A stretch of DNA of 64,000 nucleotides from Sphaerospermopsis aphanizomenoides BCCUSP55. GTDB taxonomy: Bacteria > Cyanobacteriota > Cyanobacteriia > Cyanobacteriales > Nostocaceae. The notes under the pieces are model-generated. The model did no database searches. It saw nothing but the letters and a program-made list of their open reading frames with translations, and had not been told where the DNA came from. Position 1 is the stretch's first letter, and the number at the start of each line of letters is the position of its first letter. Made by a program: the position numbers and the translations under genes. This document shows, in pieces, positions 18,167-27,728 of this stretch. The stretch is from contig NZ_LUFH02000004.1 in the NCBI RefSeq assembly GCF_001586785.1, positions 49,420 through 113,419 of the forward strand. The letters are read 5' to 3'.

Positions 18167-18720
18167 TTTACAAGGGGTTTCCAGCCTTTTTTGAGTAGCA
18201 AATGAGTAGTTTGAGTAGAAAATGAGCAGTTAAAAATCTGGGCAGTCAGATTTTGGTGATCATTGAAAGTTACGCGCTTTAAGGCAGAGGGCAGAAGGCA
18301 GACGGCAGAAGGTTTTAAAACATTTTGTTATCGGGGCGTGAGATTTGTGACTTCAAGGAGTGATCGCTTGCGGCTTTCTTGTGATGCAGATGTTCCATGA
18401 TCCCTGCACTGCTTCAATTGTGGGAATTTTTCCTTCCTCTTTCCTCCTTCCTCCTTCCTTCTGTCCTCTGCCGTCTGCCTTCTGCCTTGTCCCAACCAAG
18501 ATCACCAAAATCTGACAAGAACCTTAATGTGGGTTCAAAATCCTTGTTTGCGGTTTTGATGATTTATGTTTGCAGTTCGCTACAACTAACACTCAACTAT
18601 CATATACTTCTACATCCTGGGAGTTTTTCTCCTGATTATTGACTTTTATTCCTAAAAGCTTTACATTCATTTATCGGAATAGTTGAAACTAATTTGCAAA
18701 AATACTGAGAATTCTTCCTA
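18167..18720. other. Intergenic repeat-rich region before phnD
   Basis: It contains GGCAGAAGGCAGACGGCAG near 18282-18312 and its near inverse CTCTGCCGTCTGCCTTCTGCC near 18464-18487. The arms are about 160 bases apart and could pair. Pyrimidine-rich CCTTCCTC repeats lie near 18430-18460. The 81-codon open frame here is built from these repeats and is not a gene. Confidence 0.55.
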
Positions 18721-19710
18721 ATGAATACCAATAAAGTGAGTGTAAATAAAAAGGGCTTATTGGCTGCTGGTGGCACATTTGCAGCCTTAACAGGGTTGGT
18801 TGTTAGCACCTTGGGGGGAATGCAAGCAACAGTGGCTAAACCCAATCCCCATCAACAAACATCTAGCTTACTAGCCCAAAAGCTAAAAACCTTAACAATA
18901 GTTTTTCCTAGTCGTTCTGATTCTACAGATTTGCAAACTAAAGCCAACGCAGTGGGCAGTTTTTTGTCCAAAGAATTGGGAATTCCTGTCAAAGCACAGA
19001 TTGGTGATGATACAGCTGCTGTAGAAGCTTTACGAGCAAATCGGGCTGATGTGGCTTTCTTGAGTAGTCGTCCGGCTTTGAAAGCTGAACAATTAGCGAA
19101 TGCGCGTTTATTCTTAGCTGAAGTCCGTCCCAACTATTCAGGTAGATACACCTATAATTCCATATTTGTAGTTCCCGCCAATAGCCAGTTGAAAAGCAAA
19201 AATACCGCTAAAGCGACTCTGGAACAGTTGCGCGGTAAAAAAATGGCCTTTACTTCCCCTACCTCTGGTTCTGGGTTTATTTTCCCTGTCAGTGAGTTAG
19301 TAAAACAGGGATTTGTACCCAACCGCGATCGCTTGGATGGTTTCTTTGGTCAAATCTCCTACGGTGGTAATTACAGTAAAGCCTTAGAAGCGGTGGTACG
19401 TGGCCAAGCAGATGTGGCTGTTGTATCAGAATATGCTATGTTTCCTCCATACCTCTCCGCTGAAGATAAGAGTAAGCTGAGGGTGTTGTATAAAATCTCT
19501 GGTGTTCCTGCTCATGGTATCGCCATTGATGATGATGTTCCAGTAGTAATGCGGGAAAAAATTATTAACGCTTTACTCAAGTTGAACAAGTCAGAAAACA
19601 ACGAAATGCTAAAAAGCTTGTATAACTCTACAGAATTGGTGAGAGTTGATCACAATCGTCATCTTCAACCTATTCGTAATGCCTTGAAAAACGTTGGCAT
19701 AGAACCATAA
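18721..19710 (+). CDS. phnD: Phosphonate/phosphite ABC transporter substrate-binding protein
   Basis: The 329-residue product is a PhnD-family periplasmic binding protein. An N-terminal hydrophobic stretch (residues about 12-38) serves as signal or anchor; no lipobox Cys is seen. The mature domain starts with LTIVFPSRSDSTDLQ. It contains SSRPALKAEQLANARL, FTSPTSGSGFIFPV (the typical S-x-S-G ligand loop) and QADVAVVSEYA. It is followed by phnC and phnE. No C-P lyase or phosphite dehydrogenase gene is in the window, so the ligand could be a phosphonate, phosphite or phosphate. Confidence 0.92.
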   Translation: MNTNKVSVNKKGLLAAGGTFAALTGLVVSTLGGMQATVAKPNPHQQTSSLLAQKLKTLTIVFPSRSDSTDLQTKANAVGSFLSKELGIPVKAQIGDDTAAVEALRANRADVAFLSSRPALKAEQLANARLFLAEVRPNYSGRYTYNSIFVVPANSQLKSKNTAKATLEQLRGKKMAFTSPTSGSGFIFPVSELVKQGFVPNRDRLDGFFGQISYGGNYSKALEAVVRGQADVAVVSEYAMFPPYLSAEDKSKLRVLYKISGVPAHGIAIDDDVPVVMREKIINALLKLNKSENNEMLKSLYNSTELVRVDHNRHLQPIRNALKNVGIEP

Positions 19711-19718
19711 ATATTATT

Positions 19719-19773
19719 AAGTACAAATCAAGTACAACTCAAGTACAACTCAAGTACAAATCAAGCACAAATT
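19719..19773. repeat. Five 11-bp tandem repeats between phnD and phnC
   Basis: The unit AAGTACAAATC or AAGTACAACTC is repeated five times; the last copy reads AAGCACAAATT. It lies just after the phnD stop. It makes no strong hairpin, so a role in differential expression is only a guess. Confidence 0.85.
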
Positions 19774-19854
19774 CAGAAGCAAGGCTTTAGTAATACTAAA
19801 GCCAGACATAACTTCCCACAGCCAATTATCAATTACCAATTACTGATTACCAGC

Positions 19855-20586
19855 GTGAAACTGATTGAATGTCATAACCTAGAGACAGCTTATATTGCAT
19901 CTCTGAATCGTCCCATTCTCAACGGTATTAATCTTGATATCAATCAAGGTGAGTTTGTGGTTTTGTTGGGACTCAATGGTGCCGGTAAGTCTACTTTATT
20001 GCGATCGCTGGTAGGATTAGTCCCATTGGTGTCAGGAGAAATTCACATTCATGGTCTAGAAATGACTTCCCAAAGATTACCAAAAATTCGCCGGGAAGTT
20101 GGGATGTTATTTCAAGGTGGTGGTTTAATTCGGCAATTATCAGCTATTGAAAATGTGCTTTGTGGTCGTTTGGGTGTGAGAACAACTAGACAAACTTTGT
20201 TTGGTTTTCCTAAACGCGATCGCATTCTCGCCATAGAATTATTAGAACAACTTGGTTTAAAAGAACATATATACCAAAAAACTGCTCAACTTAGTGGTGG
20301 ACAACAGCAACGAGTAGCGATCGCTCGTGCTTTAATTCAATCCCCGCAAATTCTTTTAGCAGATGAACCCATCACCGGTTTAGATGTAGTTGCATCCCAA
20401 CAAGTAATGCACACTTTAGCAGAACTAAATACCGAGCAAGGCTTAACTATTATCACAGTTTTACATGATTTGGGCATGGCCGCAGAATACGCCCAAAGAG
20501 CAATAGTTTTAGATGCTGGACGTATTGTTTATGATGGCAAATGCGATAACCTGCAAGCCCAATTTCCCCAAGTTTTAAGCTTGTAG
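19855..20586 (+). CDS. phnC: Phosphonate ABC transporter ATP-binding protein
   Basis: The 243-residue ABC ATPase starts at GTG 19855. Walker A (GLNGAGKSTLL), Q-loop (FQGGGLI), signature LSGGQQQRVAIARAL, Walker B (ILLADEP) and H-loop (TVLHD) are all present. The sequence fits PhnC rather than a general importer. It forms one operon with phnE, which starts 15 bases downstream. Confidence 0.93.
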   Translation: MKLIECHNLETAYIASLNRPILNGINLDINQGEFVVLLGLNGAGKSTLLRSLVGLVPLVSGEIHIHGLEMTSQRLPKIRREVGMLFQGGGLIRQLSAIENVLCGRLGVRTTRQTLFGFPKRDRILAIELLEQLGLKEHIYQKTAQLSGGQQQRVAIARALIQSPQILLADEPITGLDVVASQQVMHTLAELNTEQGLTIITVLHDLGMAAEYAQRAIVLDAGRIVYDGKCDNLQAQFPQVLSL

Positions 20587-20601
20587 AAATATACAAAAAA
20601 T

Positions 20602-21423
20602 ATGAAAAGTAAAAATTTAAATTCCCATTTAAATTCTCATTTAAATTCCCAACTTATACGCCAATACTCTTGGATAATTAATCTCGTTATCCTGTTAGTG
20701 ATGGTGGGAGTTTATATTTGGGCTTTGCGAGGTTTAAAAGTTGATTTTGAACTACTAAAAAATAGCTGGCCTTACATCACAGATTTTATTGTCAGGTTAT
20801 TTCCACCAGATTGGCAGGTTGTAGATATAGCAATCAAGGCATTAATTGAAACTGTACAAATGTCTCTCTGGGGAACTTCTATCGGTGCAATTCTTTCTCT
20901 ACCAATAGCTATAGCTAGTGCTAATAATATTGCTCCCTTGTGGTTGCGTTGGTTAGCAAATTTACTCCAAAATGCTGTGCGTTCCGTTCCCTCAATTATT
21001 CTCGGCTTAATATTCGTCGCTGCTACTGGTTTGGGCGCACCTGCGGGTACATTAGCTTTGTCAATTTACACCATTGGCTATCTGGCTAAATTTTATCAGC
21101 AAGCCATTGAAGCCGTAGATTCTCGTTCTTTAGAATCTTTACAAGTAATTGGTGCATCCAGGATGCAAATTGCTCAATATGGAATTTTACCCCAGATATT
21201 ACCATTGGGTTTAGGTTATACCCTGTGGATGTTTGAATATAATATTCGTGCTGCTTCTGTACTGGGTGTAGTTGGTGCAGGTGGAATTGGCTTTCAGTTA
21301 AAAAGCTATATAGATGGTTTTGAATACACCAAAGCCACAACCATGATGTTGGTACTGTTGGTGGTAGTGACTGTAATTGACTTTTTCAGCAGTAAATTAC
21401 GTCGCCACCTCGATTCCATGTAA
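20602..21423 (+). CDS. phnE: Phosphonate ABC transporter permease
   Basis: The 273-residue permease has about six membrane helices and the EAA-type loop near residue 190 (ESLQVIGASRMQIAQYGILPQILP). The N-terminus carries three imperfect repeats of NLNSHLNS caused by a 12-bp DNA repeat at about 20617-20652. It completes phnDCE. Confidence 0.92.
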   Translation: MKSKNLNSHLNSHLNSQLIRQYSWIINLVILLVMVGVYIWALRGLKVDFELLKNSWPYITDFIVRLFPPDWQVVDIAIKALIETVQMSLWGTSIGAILSLPIAIASANNIAPLWLRWLANLLQNAVRSVPSIILGLIFVAATGLGAPAGTLALSIYTIGYLAKFYQQAIEAVDSRSLESLQVIGASRMQIAQYGILPQILPLGLGYTLWMFEYNIRAASVLGVVGAGGIGFQLKSYIDGFEYTKATTMMLVLLVVVTVIDFFSSKLRRHLDSM

Positions 21424-21554
21424 ACAAGGATGTAGGGTGTAGGATATAGGGTGCAGGGTATAGGGTGTAGGGTGTAGGGTGTAGTGGAAAAGGATTTTAT
21501 TTCTGTCACCTGTCACCTGTCACCTGTCACCTGTCACCTGTCACCTATTCCCTT
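21424..21554. repeat. Two STRR arrays after phnE
   Basis: A GTGTAGG-type heptamer array (about 21428-21484) is followed by six copies of CTGTCAC (21503-21544). The same CACCTGT heptamer, inverted, is at 31163-31200. The array lies between the convergent phnE and mtnP genes. Confidence 0.9.
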
Positions 21555-22427
21555 CTATAAATATTTCTGCAACAACAAAGCCAATTTATCCTTAGTTGCT
21601 GCGGGTACATTGTCTAATTTGGTTAATATTGCATATTTTAAAGCGGAATGTGCATCACTTGTAGGGGGATTTTCACTGAGGCGCTTCACAGTTTCTTCAA
21701 TTACTTTTTGTGCATTTACCGCATTGCGTTGTAAATTAGCAATTACCATCTCTACCGTCACGCTATCGTGATCAGGATGCCAACAATCATAATCGGTGGC
21801 TAAAGCTAAAGTTGTGTATGCAATTTCCGCTTCTCTAGCTAACTTTGCTTCCTGTAAATTTGTCATCCCAATTATTGTCCCGCCCCAACTACGATAAAGA
21901 TTTGATTCAGCTTTCGTGGAAAATGCGGGGCCTTCCATACATACATAAGTACCTCCACGGTGGAGAGTCACATCTGGTAAATTTAACGAGGCGATCGCAT
22001 CAGCTAAAACTCCAGCCAAATTTTTACAAATCGGCTCACCAAATGCAATATGGGCTACAATTCCTTCACCAAAAAAGGTAGAAATACGATTTTTTGTTCT
22101 GTCAATAAACTGATCTGGTACTACCATATCTAATGGTTTTACCTCTGCTTGCAAAGAACCGACTGCACTGGCAGAAATTAAGTATTCCACACCTAATTGC
22201 TTCATTGCATAAATATTGGCACGAAACGGCAACTCCGTAGGTAACAAAGTATGATTACGACCGTGACGAGCTAAAAAAGCAACTTTTGTTTCCCCCAGCG
22301 TCCCTAGAATTACAGCATCTGATGGTGAGCCAAAAGGTGTCTGAATTTCTATTTCTTCCACATTTTTCAGAGATGCCATTTTGTATAAACCACTGCCACC
22401 AATAATCCCAATCTGTGCTAATGCCAT
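21555..22427 (-). CDS. mtnP: S-methyl-5'-thioadenosine phosphorylase
   Basis: The 290-residue trimeric purine nucleoside phosphorylase family enzyme cleaves methylthioadenosine to adenine and methylthioribose-1-phosphate in methionine salvage. GIIGGSGLY at the start, ARHGRNH, the substrate-binding [26 protein letters not shown] and [13 protein letters not shown] are all typical of MTAP. It is convergent with phnE and not in an operon. Confidence 0.95.
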   Translation of the reverse strand: MALAQIGIIGGSGLYKMASLKNVEEIEIQTPFGSPSDAVILGTLGETKVAFLARHGRNHTLLPTELPFRANIYAMKQLGVEYLISASAVGSLQAEVKPLDMVVPDQFIDRTKNRISTFFGEGIVAHIAFGEPICKNLAGVLADAIASLNLPDVTLHRGGTYVCMEGPAFSTKAESNLYRSWGGTIIGMTNLQEAKLAREAEIAYTTLALATDYDCWHPDHDSVTVEMVIANLQRNAVNAQKVIEETVKRLSENPPTSDAHSALKYAILTKLDNVPAATKDKLALLLQKYL

Positions 22428-22859
22428 ATTTTTTAATCTGAAATTCTGAAACAGCTAAGTTATTCTACCGAAAATATGAACCTTCTCAAGCTACAAACCA
22501 CGAATTAGCTTGATTTTTGTGTTTACGTAAAGCTACGAATGGCAAGTTTACTAAATCTTTGTTATTCTGCAAATACAGCAGATTGCAGGTAAATAAATTA
22601 CAAGATTGAGTTACAAAACCATGCACCAAAAAAGCTTTACTGCTGACTACTGACTGCTAACTGGGAATTTTAGATTTTAGATTTTAGATTTTAGATTAAA
22701 AAAATTTGGTATAGCCCCTGGTTCTTCAGGACGGAAAAATACTCGCTGCGCTGCGTACGCTTCGCTAACGTCAATCCAAAATCCAAAATCGTAAATCCAA
22801 AATCGCTTGACTGCTGCTGTCATTTGTCTAAAAAATATATAAAATGCTGGGGAAAAAAT
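22428..22859. other. Intergenic region with AAATCCA/TTTTAGA repeats
   Basis: GATTTTA heptamers at about 22673-22697 and CCAAAAT heptamers at about 22773-22803 flank a CGCTGCGCTGCGTACGCTTC motif of the common cyanobacterial gene-end repeat type (22744-22770). No gene was seen. Confidence 0.6.
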
Positions 22860-23063
22860 ATGCAATCTACTGTCAACTCACACACAAACAATTTAGAGCC
22901 AATCTTGGAACGCATATTTGCTAATCGCCGAATTACACGCCAAGATCAACAGATAATGATGTCTAGTCTTCTATCCAAAGAAGGACTAAGTGAAGAGAAT
23001 ATTCTGCAAATTAATAAAGTATTTGATGCTTTAAAAAGAGGATTGATTAAAGTGGTAGACTAA
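22860..23063 (+). CDS. Small conserved cyanobacterial protein, 67 residues
   Basis: I start at ATG 22860, preceded by a GGGGAAAA ribosome site; an ATG at 22824 lies upstream in poor context. The product is a helical, charged protein with IFANRRITRQDQQIMMSSLL and a C-terminal FDALKRGLIKVVD. Similar small unknown proteins occur in Nostocales, as I recall. No function is assigned. There are no Cys residues or membrane segments. Confidence 0.6.
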   Translation: MQSTVNSHTNNLEPILERIFANRRITRQDQQIMMSSLLSKEGLSEENILQINKVFDALKRGLIKVVD

Positions 23064-23271
23064 AAACAAAATCGCTGATCATGAGTAGCTTTTGTTTGAA
23101 CATTAAGGGTTGGAGTAGAGGGTGTAGGTAACTCTATTCATATTTAAACTCTGTCACCTGCTATAAAACAGATGGAAATTAAATTTAGAATTGTTGAGGA
23201 AATTTACAAGCAGGGATGGAGTTGTTCAGCTTCTTGCTAACAGCTGATCTGTGATAGCTGAGTGCTTACAA

Positions 23272-25401
23272 TCAAACTACTTGGAAACTAAAGTTAAGAC
23301 TTGCCCAATTATTCACATCCAATATATATGAATCAGTTGCAGTTCCATTAATTTCCGCTGTGATTTGACTGGCATTATGTAAATCTTGAAGCAAGACTTG
23401 AGTAACTCCTAAAGCATTAATTAATGGGCTGATAGGTTGTTGATCAGAGGTAAGATATTTAGGAGTTCCCAAGGCTGTCAGGGTTTCAGTGAAGGGGGAG
23501 GTACTAAAAACTAGCTGATGTTCACAAAAGAAAATTGAGGACGGCAGCATCCAGCCAGTAGTAGCATTATTTTCAGGTAATCTGAGAGTTTGTCCTGGAG
23601 AAATAACTATGTCTTGCAGATGGGGTTTGGTATCGGAGACATTTCCCGGTGGGGAGATTAGCCAAGGATAAAAAGCGATAGCACTTCTAGTATTATTTAA
23701 TCCCACTAACATTAAATATATAGGGCGATCGCTCAAATTTTCCACACGGTACTGCATTTGACTACCAGCAGGAACTGTAGGAATATTTTTTCCTGGGGTA
23801 GTCACGGCTTTATTATTTGTAGTTTCTTCACCACGACTGCGCCATGTTTGTCGTTGCATGACGACACGAGGCGATATCTTGCTGGTAATTTCTAAACTTG
23901 CTTTCACAGCCAAGCGGGAAGAACCTTCATTTTCTGTCAGTCGCCATAATTTTGCTGCTAATAAAGTAGAAAATTTTGGTGTTAATCTCTGCACTGCCAC
24001 TTTCACCGCTTCTCCCACTTCTCCACCGGTATTGAGAATTAACTCACCACCAAGAGAAAAAAGACCATAACGACTAGGTGTGGTTTGTAGCTTACCAAAT
24101 ACATAATCAGCCCGCTGTTCTGTTGCTGCTATGTTTGCTACACGGGAAATTGCAGCAAAGGCGCTGGTAGCGTCTACACGCTCAATCCTTTCTAGGCTAG
24201 AATCCAAAGCAACTGTTAAAGTAATATTCCGTGGTAAAACACGGACTGCTTCTTGTACCAGTTGCCCAACTTGTAGGGATGCAATAGCTTCCTGGCTGGA
24301 CATCTGCGCTTTTGCAGTTAACCCAGTCCGTGATTTTAATATTAATTGTTCTCCTGTGGGAAGAGTGAATCTGGAATTAACCCCATAGTATTCCCAAACT
24401 TGGAGGGGTAATCCTCCCAACCATAACTTGACTTCTTTACCATCTTCTTCCTTGGCTGTCACCACTCCTTCTGCATCGGTAGATACTAAGGGAAAATTAT
24501 CAGTAATTAAACTATGTTGAGGATTTTTCTTTTCAGTCAATAAACCGGGCTGTTGTGGGCTACCCACTCTATTGATAGAACTACTGACATGAGAGAGAAG
24601 AATTTGAATGGTTGTGGCTGGGGTAGTTTCCCATAAATATTGAGTTAAAGCGTAGGTGAATAATCCTGCACTGAAACCAGAAAAGAGCGATTCTCCTGCT
24701 TGCTGATTTGGGGCTGAAGTTGCCCTCAACACCATTGCTTTGTTAACTGCTGAGTTTTGCGCTTGTAGCTGTTGCAGAAACTCCAATTCCTCAAGTGCTA
24801 ATTTTGCTGTTGACAATTCAGGACGGGCGCGAAATCGCAAACTGGAGGGCTGTGTGGGAGTATAGTAACTAGTATCTAATACGGCTGTTACTCTATCTGT
24901 GGGGAGCGATCGCAATAATAATAACAGAGTTTCTTCTAATAAATAATTGACTAATCTTTTATTTTGGATATTTTCGTCCACAGGAATTAAGGCATTTTCC
25001 ACAGTCTCTAGTGAAGTTGCCAATTTAACACGAGTACCATAGCCGCTAAAATGAAAAACTACTGTATCCTCAGCTTTAGCTTGCTTACTAAGTTGGTCTA
25101 AAAAAGCTGCTTCAATAAACTCCCGACTGGCTTGTTCCTCCGTTAAGGTGAGAATATCCGCAGATGCAAAGCCAAAGCGGTTAATTAACAGTTCTCTTTG
25201 CAATTCCACATCGGTTAAACAACCACTAAGGGCTGGACTTTGTGGATATTGATTTATACCGATTAATAGAGCTAACTTGCGCGGTTTGGGTTGTGCCAAA
25301 GCTTGATAATAGCGATTTCCTAAAGTCAACCACTCAGCTTCAGTTAGTCCCAATACTGCCAGTATGGAGCCAATTCGTTCTAAAAACCCACGCCGTTTCA
25401 T
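23272..25401 (-). CDS. Pseudo-orthocaspase (caspase-fold protein with Tyr-Ser in place of His-Cys)
   Basis: The 709-residue product has an N-terminal hydrophobic/signal-like stretch and a peptidase C14 p20 domain (residues about 40-270). It starts with KLALLIGINQYPQSPALSGCLTDV. The catalytic His-Gly reads HFSGYGTRV, with Tyr where His should be. The catalytic Cys motif, usually DTCHSG, reads LDTSYYTP, with Ser for Cys. The long C-terminal part is rich in beta strands and ends with a DUF4384-like segment (MQYRVENLSDRPIYLMLVGL). Family studies describe such Tyr-Ser pseudo-orthocaspases as common in cyanobacteria. Proteolysis is unlikely; a binding or regulatory role is inferred. Confidence 0.88.
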   Translation of the reverse strand: MKRRGFLERIGSILAVLGLTEAEWLTLGNRYYQALAQPKPRKLALLIGINQYPQSPALSGCLTDVELQRELLINRFGFASADILTLTEEQASREFIEAAFLDQLSKQAKAEDTVVFHFSGYGTRVKLATSLETVENALIPVDENIQNKRLVNYLLEETLLLLLRSLPTDRVTAVLDTSYYTPTQPSSLRFRARPELSTAKLALEELEFLQQLQAQNSAVNKAMVLRATSAPNQQAGESLFSGFSAGLFTYALTQYLWETTPATTIQILLSHVSSSINRVGSPQQPGLLTEKKNPQHSLITDNFPLVSTDAEGVVTAKEEDGKEVKLWLGGLPLQVWEYYGVNSRFTLPTGEQLILKSRTGLTAKAQMSSQEAIASLQVGQLVQEAVRVLPRNITLTVALDSSLERIERVDATSAFAAISRVANIAATEQRADYVFGKLQTTPSRYGLFSLGGELILNTGGEVGEAVKVAVQRLTPKFSTLLAAKLWRLTENEGSSRLAVKASLEITSKISPRVVMQRQTWRSRGEETTNNKAVTTPGKNIPTVPAGSQMQYRVENLSDRPIYLMLVGLNNTRSAIAFYPWLISPPGNVSDTKPHLQDIVISPGQTLRLPENNATTGWMLPSSIFFCEHQLVFSTSPFTETLTALGTPKYLTSDQQPISPLINALGVTQVLLQDLHNASQITAEINGTATDSYILDVNNWASLNFSFQVV

Positions 25402-25503
25402 AAATTAACTATCAGACCATAGCCCTTCAGCATCATAGCTTAAAGGGCTAAAATCTGTAGAGTAAAGTTTCTAACTATACTTTTTGCTAATTGAGAGCCA
25501 ATC

Positions 25504-26688
25504 CTAAACTAATGCTGGTTGTTGGATACGCATTGCCCTTGTTAACTCTGCTGCCACTTCTGGGCGGGAGAATTCTGGTGGGGGTAGCTCACCGCGACGG
25601 AGCATTTCCCGGACTTTTGTCCCTGATAGGTGAACTCGTTCCTCTGGTTTACTAGGACTGGTTTTAGTTGTCGCCATTTGTTTGGTGCGTGTGCAGTAGA
25701 AAGCGTGTTCAAACTTCATTGGCACAATGCCCAATTCTTCAGGCGCAAACTCATCAAAGATATATTGAGCATCATAGGTGCCGTAGTAGTCACCTACGCC
25801 AGCATGATCGCGTCCCACGATAAAATGTGTGCAACCGTAATTTTTACGTACTAAAGCATGGAAAATAGCTTCCCTTGGTCCAGCATAACGCATTGCGGCT
25901 GGATTAATTGCCAGAATGACTCTATCTAAAGGGTAGTAGTGTTCTAGCAAAATTTCATAACAACGCATCCGGACATCAGCGGCGATATCGTCTTCTTTAG
26001 TTGCACCTACTAAGGGGTGTAAAAATAGACCATCGACTGTTTCCAAGGCGCACTTTTGAATGTACTCATGGGCGCGGTGGATGGGGTTGCGAGTTTGGAA
26101 GCCAACGATAGTTTTCCAGCCCTTTTCTCTAAACATTTGCCGAGAAGCAGCAGGATCAATTTGGTAGGTGGGAAACTGGGGATGAGAATCACGTTGCAGT
26201 AACCAGATATCCCCAGCCAGATTCACAGAACCTTGATTGTAGACTACCTGAACACCTGGATGTTTGGCTTCGTCTGTGCGATAGACATTTATAGCTTCGC
26301 GCTGTTTATCGTAGGTGTACTTTTCGCTCAATTCCAACACCCCAATATACTCGCCGTTGGGGTTATCAAGACGGATTAAATCACCTATTTGTAGAGGGGT
26401 AGCAACTTCTTCGGTGACAGATAGTGTAATTGGGATTGACCACACAAGACCATTAGCCAGCCGCATTTCTATCACCACGCGATCGTAGTCTGCTTGGTTC
26501 ATAAAACCTGTTAGCGGACTAAAACCACCAATCGCAATCATTTCTAAATCGGAAACGGCTCGCTCATCAAGTGTCACTCGCGGTAAAAATTCAGCCTTGG
26601 AGAGAAATAATTCTTTTTGTGCCGGTGTAGCAACTCGGTTGATTAACTCTCCACCGTGGGGGGCAATGGCATCTGGATGGTAACTCAA
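25504..26688 (-). CDS. sat: Sulfate adenylyltransferase (ATP sulfurylase)
   Basis: The 394-residue enzyme makes adenosine-5'-phosphosulfate from ATP and sulfate, the first step of assimilation. The nucleotide-binding motifs [12 protein letters not shown] and [12 protein letters not shown] are intact, as is [10 protein letters not shown] near the end. The length is normal for the single-domain form without a kinase. It is monocistronic. It adds to the cysK, mtnP and TauE genes in this part of the window. Confidence 0.97.
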   Translation of the reverse strand: MSYHPDAIAPHGGELINRVATPAQKELFLSKAEFLPRVTLDERAVSDLEMIAIGGFSPLTGFMNQADYDRVVIEMRLANGLVWSIPITLSVTEEVATPLQIGDLIRLDNPNGEYIGVLELSEKYTYDKQREAINVYRTDEAKHPGVQVVYNQGSVNLAGDIWLLQRDSHPQFPTYQIDPAASRQMFREKGWKTIVGFQTRNPIHRAHEYIQKCALETVDGLFLHPLVGATKEDDIAADVRMRCYEILLEHYYPLDRVILAINPAAMRYAGPREAIFHALVRKNYGCTHFIVGRDHAGVGDYYGTYDAQYIFDEFAPEELGIVPMKFEHAFYCTRTKQMATTKTSPSKPEERVHLSGTKVREMLRRGELPPPEFSRPEVAAELTRAMRIQQPALV

Positions 26689-26805
26689 CGTGATTCCTTC
26701 TCTAATTGTTGCAAACTATGTACTAAGTTATCAAATTCTCGGTACTTTTTGGTAGAAGTTGCCAAAAAAATTTTGTCCCTTGTTGGTAGGAAAGGGTGAG
26801 ATTAT

Positions 26806-26955
26806 AGGACTTACGCACAAAATCTGTCGTCATGGCTGGGTGTAAGGGTGTAGGGGTGTAGGGGTGTAAGGGTTTTCATCTCTTCGACCTTGATTTATCG
26901 ACCACTTTACCTCTTTGTCAAAACCCTTAATTTTTCGTTTTTCTGCGTAAGTCCT
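26806..26955. mobile_element. MITE-like element, family D, copy 2
   Basis: 150 bp with perfect 12-bp inverted ends AGGACTTACGCA and TGCGTAAGTCCT, flanked by TA-like dinucleotides (TTAT before, AGAT after). The interior has GTGTAAGG repeats and no ORF. The ends match the copy at 8910-9022. TA-flanked ends of this type suggest mobilisation by an IS630/Tc1-type transposase, which is inference. Confidence 0.75.
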
Positions 26956-27129
26956 AGATTAGAAGGTGTGGGGTGTAGGTAAGAAAAATAATTTTTTCCT
27001 TCAGATTTAGTGAGTCAACATAATTAAACGTAAAACGCACGCGAGATAAATCTCAGATTGCTTTAAGAAGTTGGGGGTCTGGGTATTACGTTTTTTGCTC
27101 GAAACTCCTTAGCGATGTTTTCATAATTA

Positions 27130-27317
27130 GGCTCTCAGTCAGCATTCAGCCGTCAGCCGTCAGCCGTCAGCCGTCAGCTATGTACTTGAAAGATTGAAAT
27201 ACAAAGAATGAAAAGAAACAGATGTAAATGACATTCCTAAACTTAAAAAGTCTGAATCCTTGCTATTGGCTGATTACTGATTACTGATTACTGATAGCTG
27301 AATACTTACGGCTCTCA
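27130..27317. mobile_element. MITE family A, copy 2, with 8-bp target duplication
   Basis: The 172-bp element (27138-27309) is inverted relative to copy 1. Perfect direct repeats GGCTCTCA flank it at 27130-27137 and 27310-27317. The interior matches copy 1 through the run ACATAGCTGACGGCTGAC (read on the minus strand) and the AAGAAACAGATG block. It has extra CAGCCGT and TGATTAC heptamers. Confidence 0.87.
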
Positions 27318-27652
27318 CATAGAAAATTTATTTATCTGCTTACCAATAATTTCAGGTTTCTACACGGCTTGATCACTTATTTTAGGTAATTTCCTGTAAA
27401 TGGGAATCATGACTCTGGGAATCGTATTTAATTTATGAAAAGCAAAATTATCAGCATCCTTAATTTATTTAAGAAGTCGGGGATCTGATTGTTTGCACAA
27501 CAAACAACTACCCATAAATCTCAGATTAGCTATAGGATAGTATGAGATGGGGATCGCTATTGTTGATCCAGCTTTGTAGTTCCAGTAAGTTAAAAAATGT
27601 TTGCCAAATTTCATGGAATTACGTATACTCACATCGACAATCTTGTCAAGAC

Positions 27653-27691
27653 TAGACATGAGGGGTATCACCCCTGGTATAATAGTTATAC
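27653..27691 (+). promoter_or_regulatory. MerR-type promoter with dyad in a 19-bp spacer
   Basis: A -35-like TAGACA (27653-27658) and a perfect -10 TATAAT (27678-27683) are 19 bases apart. AGGGGTATCACCCCT (27661-27675) is a perfect dyad (6-bp arms) centred exactly on the spacer midpoint (27668). A second dyad, GTATAATAGTTATAC (27677-27691), overlaps the -10. Long spacers with centred dyads are the hallmark of MerR-family control. It drives the gene at 27729. Confidence 0.6.
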
Positions 27692-27728
27692 AGGGATAAA
27701 AAGTACATAGTTACGGAGGTGCATCATT

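Larger units (their letters stand above)
26689..27728. other. Long intergenic region holding two MITEs and a MerR-type promoter
   Basis: About 1 kb without a gene. From left to right it contains a family D element (26806-26955), a GAAGTTGGGGGTCTGGG-type repeat (27068-27084), a family A MITE (27130-27317), another GAAGTCGGGGATCTG repeat (27473-27487) and the promoter at 27653-27691. A 68-codon open frame on the minus strand is built from repeats and is not a gene. Confidence 0.65.

Noticed and set aside
18397..18642. 81-codon open frame before phnD
   Set aside because: It is built from CCTTCCTC and CTGCCGT repeats, with no protein-like pattern.
24131..24388. 85-codon frame inside the pseudo-orthocaspase gene
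   Set aside because: Shadow frame of the large gene on the opposite strand.
27465..27671. 68-codon open frame in the long gap before 27729
   Set aside because: Overlaps repeat DNA and the likely promoter of the opposite strand; no domain.
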